From CBDUQI01 sp965369325 (GTDB lineage: Bacteria > Pseudomonadota > Gammaproteobacteria > Steroidobacterales > JBCBZW01): 23,311 nucleotides of DNA. The stretch is from NCBI GenBank assembly GCA_965369325.1, contig CBDUQI010000077.1, positions 1 through 23,311 of the forward strand, in the 5' to 3' direction. The translations under genes and the position numbers were made by a program. Below the pieces are notes generated by a model. The model was not told the DNA's origin, searched no databases, and saw nothing but the letters and a program-made list of their open reading frames with translations. Of the stretch, positions 1-7,300 are shown piece after piece. Position 1 is the first letter of the stretch. Each line of letters starts with the position of its first letter.

Positions 1-8
1 TCAGCCCT

Positions 9-971
9 ATGCAACAGAAGCTCTGGATGATCGCCGACATCGGCGGTACCAATACCCGCTGCGCCATCGCCCGGCCGCAGGGGGAAATCGCTGCCCTGCG
101 TAAAGTACGCAACGACGCGCATCCAACCCTCAGCGGCGCGCTTTCAAGCTATCTCTCTGATCTACCTGATGATCTTCGCCCCGGCGCTGCCGCACTGGCG
201 GTCGCCGCACCTATCCGTGGTGAGCGAATTGAGCTCACCAACCGTGACGGCTGGGGCTTTGAGCGCGACGATCTGTGCGCGGAACTGGGGGTGAGCCGAC
301 TGGAGGTCGTCAACGACTTTACCGCGGTGGCCCACTGCGTTCCGCTGCTGCAACCCACCGACGTGATCAAGCTGGGCGGCGGCACACCGCTCGCCAACGC
401 CCCCATCGCTGTATTGGGCCCCGGCACCGGCCTAGGCGCCTCGGGGCTAATTCCAACGCCCACCGGCTGGTCCGCGCTGGCGGCGGAGGGCGGGCACGTA
501 ACGCTGGCGGCATCCAATGACTATGAGGCGCAAATTATCGCTGCAGCACGCCGCCGCTTTGGGCACGTCAGTGCCGAGACGTTTTTATGCGGCAAGGGCC
601 TGCCCGCGCTGTGGCAGAGCATCGCGCAGGTTGAGGGTGCGCCCGTGGGCACAGTGGTGCCGAGCGCGCAACGCATCACTGGCGATGCCGCCAACGGCGA
701 CACTCTGGCGGCCCGCACCATGGAAGTGTTTTTTGCCATGCTGGGCGCCGTCGCAGGCGATCTGGCGATGACTTTGGGCGCATTGGGCGGGGTGTATCTG
801 GCGGGCGGCATCCTTCCGGAGATGCAAAATGCGCTGCTCAACTCGGACTTCCGCCGGCGCTTTGATGCGAAGGGGGACTATCAGGGGTATGTGCGCCCGA
901 TACCGACGTTTCTAATCGTTCAGGCGCAGCCCGGCCTGCTGGGGCTGCAGTCCTTTATCGCTGCCGCTTAA
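9..971 (+). CDS. glk: Glucokinase (ROK-independent, E. coli Glk type)
   Basis: Cytoplasmic ATP-dependent phosphorylation of glucose to glucose-6-phosphate, the entry to glycolysis or the Entner-Doudoroff route. The 320-residue length matches the bacterial Glk family (about 320). Visible motifs in order: phosphate-binding DIGGTNTR (10-17), sugar-binding TNRDGW (77-82), VNDFTA (101-106) with the expected catalytic Asp103, GPGTGLG (137-143), EGGH (160-163) with glucose-contacting Glu/His, and GGVYLAGG (260-267) in the C-terminal ATP subdomain. Only 8 bases precede the ATG, so its ribosome binding site and operon partners cannot be judged; Met7 at 27 is a possible but less likely start. No T-tract follows the hairpin after the stop on this strand, so that hairpin mainly serves the opposing gene. 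Identification is firm from family motifs. Confidence 0.95.
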   Translation: MQQKLWMIADIGGTNTRCAIARPQGEIAALRKVRNDAHPTLSGALSSYLSDLPDDLRPGAAALAVAAPIRGERIELTNRDGWGFERDDLCAELGVSRLEVVNDFTAVAHCVPLLQPTDVIKLGGGTPLANAPIAVLGPGTGLGASGLIPTPTGWSALAAEGGHVTLAASNDYEAQIIAAARRRFGHVSAETFLCGKGLPALWQSIAQVEGAPVGTVVPSAQRITGDAANGDTLAARTMEVFFAMLGAVAGDLAMTLGALGGVYLAGGILPEMQNALLNSDFRRRFDAKGDYQGYVRPIPTFLIVQAQPGLLGLQSFIAAA

Positions 972-997
972 GTTGCCCGCTCGACGGTACGGTCGAT

Positions 998-1027
998 AAA
1001 AAAAGGGCCGCGACATTGTCGCGGCCC
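998..1027 (-). terminator. Rho-independent terminator of the giant repeat protein gene
   Basis: A perfect 10-bp inverted repeat (gggccgcgac / gtcgcggccc, 1005-1014 and 1018-1027) with a 3-nt loop is flanked on the left by seven A residues (998-1004). Read on the minus strand this is a GC-rich hairpin followed by a U-tract, 28 nt past the stop codon at 1056. It lies between convergent genes; on the plus strand the hairpin has no T-tract, so termination of glk here would be weaker. Confidence 0.88.
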
Positions 1028-1055
1028 GCACCATCAAATACACGCTCGCCGTCGG

Positions 1056-4000
1056 CTAGGGTGCCTGCGAACTCGGGCCGGGAGGCATGAAGAAGAGCGA
1101 CTTAAGCACGGCCAGATCGCCAAAGTCCACCGACCCATTGCCGTCCATGTCCTCATCTGCGCTGGGGGTAAAGAACACCTCTTTCATCAACGCCAGATCG
1201 GCGAAATCGGTGTTGCCATTGTTGTCGAAATCCCCATCGCAGCGGTTGCCGTAGCCGTCGCCGTTGGTATCGCGCTGATCAGCATTAGCCAACACGATGC
1301 AGTTGTCGAACGAGTTGCCTATGCCATCACTGTCCGCATCGCCAACATCGTTGCCCACCGGCAGGCTCACCACCCGCCAGGCCTCGCTGCCACCGGCTTC
1401 GCGGGTACGCGCCAACCAGCCGATCAGGCTGCCCTGTGCGCTGGCCAGCGAGACATTCGATGGCACTGACAAAGCCAGCACCTCGCCCGGTAGCACCTGA
1501 GCAAAGTTCCAGATAAGGAACTCGTTGCTCGAGCAGACCGTACTGCTGCTCACCTCGTCGCAGGAGATTGCAGCATCCAGCCCGCCCAGCACCTCGCTTT
1601 CGTTCAGCGCATCGACACCGAGCGGATAGCGCAACACCACCTGGGCATCAAACACGGTATTGGCCGTGGGATTGGTGAGGTTCAAATTTACCTCAGCCAA
1701 TTCGCCCGGCGCGGCCGGCACAGGGTTCACACCCATCAGCACGCGCAGCGGACTGCCCGCACCCACATAGCCCGCCTCGCTTATCCGGCGAACCGCCGTC
1801 GCGAAATTGGCCGTACCGGTCAGTGCCGCGGATGCCGGCAACAACGTACCCGGCGTGGCCGACTCGCTCACCTGCACCTGTACCGCACGCTGGCCGATCG
1901 CACCGGCTGGCAACGTACCCAGCGCCCAGGTCACCTGCTGCCCGCTGCTCACACCGCCGCCGGTCGCAGCCACAAAGCTGGTGCCCTCTGGCAACGTTAA
2001 CGACAGCGTATTGCTATCGATAGCGGTGCCGTTCGGATTGCCGTAGCGCAAGCGATAAGTCAGCACGTCGTCGGCACTGACCGGATCTTTATCCTCATCC
2101 AGGCCAAGCGTCGGGGCCACGCCATTGCTCACCGGCAACGTCACCACCTCCCAGGCTTCGGCGCCGTTAGACTCGTTCATCCGCGCGCGCCAGCGAATCA
2201 GCTGGCCCGGAGCGGTCGCAACACTCACATTCACCGGGAAATTCATCACCCGCACCTGCCCCGGGTTTAGGGTTGGCAGGGTCAGGATGACAAACTCGTT
2301 GGTGCTGCATACGGTGCTGCTGCTCACCTCATCACAGGCAAAGGCCGCATCCAGCTCGCCCAGCACTAGGCTCTCGCTAACCGAGTCCACCCCCTGCGGG
2401 TAGCGCAGAATCACTTGTGCATCGAACACCGGACTGGCGGTGGTATTGGCCACGTTCAGACTTACCAGCGTCGCCTCACCAGCCGCTGCGGGCGAGGGAT
2501 TCACGCTAAGGCTGAGTGCCAACGGACCGCCGGGGCCCACATAGCCAGCCTCGCTGACGTGTCGTACCGCCGGCAGGAAGTTGGCGCTGCCCTCCAGCTC
2601 GCCAAACACGGGCAGCAAGGTGCCGGGCGTCGCACCCGCCGCGACCTGTACCTGCACGATCTGCTGATCGTTGGCACCCGCCGCGAGTGTCCCCAGCGAC
2701 CAGGTCACCACGCCGCCCGCATGCACGCCACCGCCGCTGGCAGAGACAAAACTGGTATCCGCTGGCAACGTTAACGACAGCTCGAGCGCACTGATGCTGG
2801 TGCCGGCTGGGTTACCGTAGCGTACCGTGTAGCTCAGCAGCTCACCGGCGGCAACCGGGTCTTTGTCCTCATCAATCGCAAGGCTTGGCGCCACATTGTT
2901 ATCGACCCTAAGCGTTGCACTCTCCCAGGCTTCCGAGCCGTTGGACTCCGCGATTCGCGCTTTCCACGGCACCAGCGTGCCGGGGGCCGTTCCCACGCTG
3001 ACATTGACTGGGAACGACAGCTCCCGAACCTGGCCCGGATTGAGCGTGGGCAGGGTGAAGATCACAAACTCGTTGACCGAGCAAACGGTGGAACTTGAGA
3101 CCTCATCGCAGGCCACCACGGCGTCCAGGGCGCCGAGTATCAACGACTCGTTGACCGAATCCACCCCACCCGGATAGCGCACGATCACCTGGGCATCAAA
3201 AACGGGGCTGGCCGTCGTATTGGCCAGATTCATGCTAACCAGCACGGCCTCGCCCGCCGCCGCCGGCGCCGGATTGACGTTTAGGCTAAGCGCCAGCGGT
3301 CCGCCATTGCTCACGTAACCCGTCTCACTCACCCGACGGCTGGTGGGCAGAAAGTTAGCCGTGCCGTCGAGTACTGCCGAGGCGGGCAACAAGGTGCCGA
3401 ACCCGGCCAGCGCATCCACTTGCACGCTCACCTGCCGCTCGCCAGTGGCCCCCGCCGGCAATGTGCCGAGTGACCAGGTAACGGTACCGGCAGCATGCAC
3501 GCCGCCATCGCTCGCGGACACAAACGCACTGTCCGCGGGCAGGCTCAGCGACAGCCCGCTGTTGCTGATAGAGGTACCGGACGGATTGCCGTAGCGCACG
3601 GTGTAGGTAAGTGTATCGCCCGCGGCCACCGGATCTTTGTCCTCATCGATCGCCAGAGATGGTTTCACGCCATTGTCCAGCGCCAGCGTAATGCTCTCCC
3701 AGGCCTCGGAGCCGTTGGCTTCAATTACTCGGGCTTCCCACCCGACCATGCGCCCGGACTGGGAGCCTACGCTCACCCCGACCGGGAACGACAACTCTTT
3801 AACCTGCCCAGGATTCATGACAGGAATGGAGAAGATGACGAACTCGTTTGCCGAGCACACCGTGCTGCTGCTCACCTCATCACAGGCGAAAGCGGCGTCG
3901 ATGCCGCCCAGGAACACGCTCTCATTCACCGAATCCACGCCGCCCGGGTAGCGCAACAGCACCTGGGCGTCGAACACCTGGCTGGCGGTAGTGTTAGCCA

Positions 4001-5006
4001 GATTCATGCTCAGCAATACAGCCTCCCCCGCAGCTGCAGGCGAGGCATTTACGTTCAGGCTGAGCGCTAACGGCCCTGGGTTGTTCACGTACGCCGCCTC
4101 ACTAACCTGCTGACTGGTGGGCAGAAAGTTAGCCGTGCCATCAAACGCCGCAGCCACCGGCAACACAGTGCCTGCACCCGCGCCTGCATCGACCAGCACC
4201 TGCACTTGCTGCTGCCCCGTTGCGCCGGCGGACAAAGTCCCCAGCGACCAGGTGACCACGCCACCCGCATGCGAGCCACCACCGCTGGCTGACACAAAGC
4301 TGGTATTGGCGGCCAGGGTCAGGGTCAACGCGCTGGCGCTGATTGTCGTACCGGAAGGGTTGCCGTAGCGCACGGTGTAGCTCAGCACATCGCCGGCAGG
4401 CACCGGATCTTTGTCCTCATCGATGGCCAGTGCTGCGATGACGCCAAGCGAGGTGCTCAGCGTATCGCTCTGGCTCGCGGCCAAATTCAGCTGATCGAAC
4501 AACTCGGCGGTAAAGTCGATGCCCGTGCCATCCGCAGTCCCTGCCGAAATCGCCACCGGAAACTCCAGCACCACGGCGCCACCTGGGCCGAGCGTCGGCA
4601 ACGTCCAGACAAGCGGCTCGGTCGCGCTGCACACGGTGCTGCTGCCCGCGCTGGCGCAAGACGCCGCCGCGTCAAACGGCCCGAGCATCAGCGACTCGTT
4701 CACCGAGTCGATGCCCGAAGGAAATTCCAGCACCACCGACAGATCGCTCTCAACGCCAGCGCCGGTGTTGGCGACGGTCATCGCCACACTCACGATGTCA
4801 CCGGGCGCCGCCGAAGCGGGGCTGACCCGCAGATCGAAGTCGACGGCTGCCTGCACCGGCGCCGCCGTTAGGCCACCGAGTGCCAACGCACACGCTGCGA
4901 CCCATGCTCGCAGGTTCGCGCGCGAGGCCGGTGGCGCCTTATGTAATGCCGATATGACACACTGACCGCGCATCATCCTGATAAACCCGAATCCCCAACT
5001 ATCCAT
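1056..5006 (-). CDS. Giant secreted repeat protein, DUF11-like domains, dockerin-like tail
   Basis: Predicted exported protein of 1316 residues, function unknown. The frame is open to 5063, but the ATG at 5006 has a strong GGAGG 8 nt upstream and is preferred. Signal peptide: n-region to about 33, hydrophobic core about 34-48, likely cleavage after VQA (51-53). Two beta-rich modules alternate: module A (N-terminal copy divergent, five in total) carries a conserved Cys pair in CDEVSSSTVC, probably a disulfide; module B (four copies) begins near DEDKDPV and continues YTVRYGNP, as in DUF11-type repeats. B+A forms a unit of exactly 258 residues repeated four times. The C-terminus has a thrombospondin type-3-like segment (about 1221-1257) and two dockerin/EF-hand-like loops (about 1258-1316), ending near FFMPPGPSS. 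Such proteins are usually surface or extracellular; adhesion is inference. A terminator follows it, and it is divergent from the HTH-TPR gene. Confidence 0.85.
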   Translation of the reverse strand: MDSWGFGFIRMMRGQCVISALHKAPPASRANLRAWVAACALALGGLTAAPVQAAVDFDLRVSPASAAPGDIVSVAMTVANTGAGVESDLSVVLEFPSGIDSVNESLMLGPFDAAASCASAGSSTVCSATEPLVWTLPTLGPGGAVVLEFPVAISAGTADGTGIDFTAELFDQLNLAASQSDTLSTSLGVIAALAIDEDKDPVPAGDVLSYTVRYGNPSGTTISASALTLTLAANTSFVSASGGGSHAGGVVTWSLGTLSAGATGQQQVQVLVDAGAGAGTVLPVAAAFDGTANFLPTSQQVSEAAYVNNPGPLALSLNVNASPAAAGEAVLLSMNLANTTASQVFDAQVLLRYPGGVDSVNESVFLGGIDAAFACDEVSSSTVCSANEFVIFSIPVMNPGQVKELSFPVGVSVGSQSGRMVGWEARVIEANGSEAWESITLALDNGVKPSLAIDEDKDPVAAGDTLTYTVRYGNPSGTSISNSGLSLSLPADSAFVSASDGGVHAAGTVTWSLGTLPAGATGERQVSVQVDALAGFGTLLPASAVLDGTANFLPTSRRVSETGYVSNGGPLALSLNVNPAPAAAGEAVLVSMNLANTTASPVFDAQVIVRYPGGVDSVNESLILGALDAVVACDEVSSSTVCSVNEFVIFTLPTLNPGQVRELSFPVNVSVGTAPGTLVPWKARIAESNGSEAWESATLRVDNNVAPSLAIDEDKDPVAAGELLSYTVRYGNPAGTSISALELSLTLPADTSFVSASGGGVHAGGVVTWSLGTLAAGANDQQIVQVQVAAGATPGTLLPVFGELEGSANFLPAVRHVSEAGYVGPGGPLALSLSVNPSPAAAGEATLVSLNVANTTASPVFDAQVILRYPQGVDSVSESLVLGELDAAFACDEVSSSTVCSTNEFVILTLPTLNPGQVRVMNFPVNVSVATAPGQLIRWRARMNESNGAEAWEVVTLPVSNGVAPTLGLDEDKDPVSADDVLTYRLRYGNPNGTAIDSNTLSLTLPEGTSFVAATGGGVSSGQQVTWALGTLPAGAIGQRAVQVQVSESATPGTLLPASAALTGTANFATAVRRISEAGYVGAGSPLRVLMGVNPVPAAPGELAEVNLNLTNPTANTVFDAQVVLRYPLGVDALNESEVLGGLDAAISCDEVSSSTVCSSNEFLIWNFAQVLPGEVLALSVPSNVSLASAQGSLIGWLARTREAGGSEAWRVVSLPVGNDVGDADSDGIGNSFDNCIVLANADQRDTNGDGYGNRCDGDFDNNGNTDFADLALMKEVFFTPSADEDMDGNGSVDFGDLAVLKSLFFMPPGPSSQAP
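1339..4434 (-). repeat. Four tandem 774-bp in-frame coding repeats
   Basis: Landmark strings recur at exactly 774-bp spacing: the tcttt of the DEDKDPV-encoding segment at 2086, 2860, 3634 and 4408, and the segment ending module A at 1350, 2124 and 2898. So four B+A units of 258 codons occupy this span with no net insertion or deletion. Unit sequences differ by scattered substitutions, mostly in loops. Confidence 0.85.
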
Positions 5007-5014
5007 TTGTGTAT

Positions 5015-5019
5015 CCTCC
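5015..5019 (-). promoter_or_regulatory. Shine-Dalgarno that fixes the repeat-protein start
   Basis: GGAGG on the minus strand, 8 nt before the ATG at 5006. The upstream alternative start at 5063 has no comparable site and would add 19 residues ahead of an already long signal-peptide n-region. Confidence 0.75.
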
Positions 5020-5074
5020 AAGGGTGCCCACACTGGGGCCGAAAAAATATTTGTCAGCGGCACCCGCTATGCAA

Positions 5075-5134
5075 CCGCAGCAGGGGGTCTCAATTCATCC
5101 GCAGATAGGTAAAATCTGCCGCAGTTAGGCGCAG
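5075..5134. promoter_or_regulatory. Phased CCGCAG repeats and inverted repeat in divergent intergenic region
   Basis: CCGCAG occurs at 5075, 5099 and 5119, with a near copy GCGCAG at 5129. The two central copies extend to CCGCAGATAGGT and CCGCAGTTAGGC, 20 bp apart (10 of 12 positions equal). A perfect 6-bp inverted repeat, GCAGAT/ATCTGC (5101-5106, 5114-5119), overlaps them. Spacings of 20 and 10 bp put these copies on one face of the helix, as expected for an operator. The region lies between the repeat-protein gene and the HTH-TPR gene. No convincing -35/-10 pair could be assigned, so operator function is inference. Confidence 0.35.
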
Positions 5135-5197
5135 CACGTAAGGCTATCCAATCGATATGCCTACACTTTTTCCAATCGTGGCAGGAGGCCCCAGCGG

Positions 5198-7285
5198 ATG
5201 CCGGGCAAGCACACAGGCAAGCGTGATAGAGGCGTCGAGACCTCCCCGGAGGCGCTTAATCAGGCGTTGCTAGGCGCTGGGCTGAAATCTCAGACCGCGC
5301 TTGCAGCCCGGATCGCCGACCTTGAGGAGCTCGACTCGCCGCCGCGACACTCCGTCAACCGTGCGTTCCGTGGGCACGCGGTCTCGCCCCTGACGGTTGC
5401 GCGCATCGCACGCGCCCTGGACGTCCCGCCGCACTCGCTCTACCGCTCCAGCGATTCGCCATCTGACCCGCCGGATACCGGTCTGAGTGCGGCCACCAAC
5501 GCGGTCGACGACAGCGACCGATCCCCGGCTGCGGCGACGCCCAGTGCGACCAGCCCCGCGGCGTTGCCGCGCAACTGGGCTATCGTCGCTGCCGTGCTTG
5601 CCCTGCTGATGCTCGGTGTGTGGATGCAGCCGTTGGTGGGACGCGACCCGGCGGTACCGGGCGGCGATGCCAAGCCTGTCGTGCTGCAACCCGTGCTGGG
5701 GCCCTTCAGCATTGCCTTACATGCGCTGCCCGGCGAGCACGCCGCCGCACTGGCGCAGAGCATTCGCCAGTCGCTGCACCCCGAAGCGCGCGTGAGTTCT
5801 AACAGTGGTGCCAGCCTAGTGTCGGAGCGATCACCGCAGCAGGTGATCGAAGCACTGCGTACCGATCTGGTGATCAGCGCCCGCCGCGAGCAGTACGGAC
5901 GGGTGATTACCTATCGTTTCGAGTGGTCCTCGCGCACGGATACCGGCACGCTGGCGGTCGAGAGCTTCTTGCACGCGACCGAGGCCGCACATCTCTCGGC
6001 CGTGGGGCAGCGCGTTGCGCAGGCGATCAACCACTTGATGGGCAAAGCCTCTGGGCCCGCCCTACACGTCGCCGATTTACAGGCCCATCGGGACTATCTG
6101 GACGGCCGTCTACTGCTGGATGACCGCGGCCAGGTACCCAATATTGAGCGCGCCATCAGCCGCTTTGAAAGTGCCGTCGAATCCGACCCTGGCTATGCGC
6201 TGGCACACGCTGGTCTGTGCGATGCACGCCTGCACGGCAGTTGGATGAATAACAGCGAGGAGGCCATGTCGCTGGCGGGCGAGTCCTGCGCCCGGGCCAT
6301 GACCCTGGCGCAATGGCACCCTTATGTGCATATCGCACACGCTCACTGGCTGCGCCTTAGCGGCGATGTACCGGGCGCCATCACGCACCTACAGCGCGTG
6401 CTGGACGAACACCCCAACCACCCCGAGGCGCTGGCTACCCTGGCCGAGTCGCAATTTGATTCATACCGCCAGAGTACCGAGCGCAGCGTTCTGCTGGAGG
6501 CGATCGATGCCGCGACTGAGGCCAGCCGGCTGGAGCCCGATTACTGGCGCTGGCCGTCGCTGGCCGGTACTTACCACTACTTTGCGCAGAACCTGCCGGC
6601 GGCGATTGACGCGCAGCGCCGAGCGCTGGATCTGAACGAGAATGATCTGGTATTGGCGAATCTTGGCATCATGCTGTTCTGTAGCGGCCTGCTGGAGGAG
6701 ACCCAGGTCACCTACGAGCACCTGAAGCGAATTTCGCCGGACAGCTACCTGGCGAGCGAGTACCTCGGCTTGGTGCACTATTACCTTGGCAACTTTGACC
6801 TCGCGGTGAAGCTGCGCACGGAGGCGGTCGAACGCATCGGCGCCGACGGCTCCCCCGAAGTGCACGACATGTGGGGCAATCTGGCCGATACCCAACGCCA
6901 TGCTGGCGACCTTAGCGACGCCCTGGCCAGCTACCGGCGCGCGGCCGAGATTGTCGAACGCGATTTTTTGGAAGGCATCGCCGGCCACGACGACCACGCA
7001 CATCGCGCTCACTACCACGTTATGATCCGGCGCCTTTCCGGCGAATCTATCCAGGGCTCGATACGTGAGGCGATCGTCAGCGATCTGGAGGCGCTGCCAT
7101 TGGATCAACTGGACAACGCCGGACTGGTACGCGTTGCCCAGGGATGGAAGTTTCTGGACGAGCCCGACCGGTCAGATCAGGCGGCGAACGTCGTCCGCGG
7201 CAAGTGCCTGGGGTTAGCACGACACCCCGACCTCAACCAGAACAGCATCGCGATCCCGCCCGCGCCGGCCGGGCCGTCCTCGTAA
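5198..7285 (+). CDS. Membrane-anchored HTH protein with TPR-rich C-terminal domain
   Basis: A 695-residue protein with a one-component transmembrane regulator layout. Residues about 17-83 resemble an XRE/lambda-repressor-like helix-turn-helix, with a recognisable second half in VNRAFRG and LTVARIARALDVPPHSLY. A Pro/Ser/Ala-rich linker (84-124) leads to a single transmembrane helix (about 126-147). Residues about 160-282 form an alpha/beta region resembling the segment before the TPRs in CadC/adenylate-cyclase-like proteins. Residues from about 296 are helical repeats with TPR character (for example ALAHAGLCDARL, LADTQRHAGDLSDALASYRRA). AGGAGG lies 9 nt before the ATG. The expected topology puts the HTH in the cytoplasm and TPRs in the periplasm, like ToxR/CadC, which instead use winged helices. 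The divergent secreted-protein gene is a candidate target; that is inference. Confidence 0.75.
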   Translation: MPGKHTGKRDRGVETSPEALNQALLGAGLKSQTALAARIADLEELDSPPRHSVNRAFRGHAVSPLTVARIARALDVPPHSLYRSSDSPSDPPDTGLSAATNAVDDSDRSPAAATPSATSPAALPRNWAIVAAVLALLMLGVWMQPLVGRDPAVPGGDAKPVVLQPVLGPFSIALHALPGEHAAALAQSIRQSLHPEARVSSNSGASLVSERSPQQVIEALRTDLVISARREQYGRVITYRFEWSSRTDTGTLAVESFLHATEAAHLSAVGQRVAQAINHLMGKASGPALHVADLQAHRDYLDGRLLLDDRGQVPNIERAISRFESAVESDPGYALAHAGLCDARLHGSWMNNSEEAMSLAGESCARAMTLAQWHPYVHIAHAHWLRLSGDVPGAITHLQRVLDEHPNHPEALATLAESQFDSYRQSTERSVLLEAIDAATEASRLEPDYWRWPSLAGTYHYFAQNLPAAIDAQRRALDLNENDLVLANLGIMLFCSGLLEETQVTYEHLKRISPDSYLASEYLGLVHYYLGNFDLAVKLRTEAVERIGADGSPEVHDMWGNLADTQRHAGDLSDALASYRRAAEIVERDFLEGIAGHDDHAHRAHYHVMIRRLSGESIQGSIREAIVSDLEALPLDQLDNAGLVRVAQGWKFLDEPDRSDQAANVVRGKCLGLARHPDLNQNSIAIPPAPAGPSS

Positions 7286-7300
7286 CCCTCAACACCGGCC

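Noticed and set aside
62..67. Catalytic Cys for methyltransferase activity in the MGMT-family protein (residue positions 62-67, gene at 14919-15356)
   Set aside because: The motif reads PWHRVV, so the acceptor Cys is absent and it cannot be a standard O6-methylguanine methyltransferase.
3495..4070. Long plus-strand open frames antisense to the giant repeat protein
   Set aside because: They recur at the 774-bp period as shadows of the GC-rich coding repeat, lack family resemblance and have no ribosome binding sites.
6461..7108. 215-codon minus-strand open frame inside the HTH-TPR gene
   Set aside because: Antisense shadow in GC-rich DNA; the plus-strand frame has a clear TPR pattern and Shine-Dalgarno.
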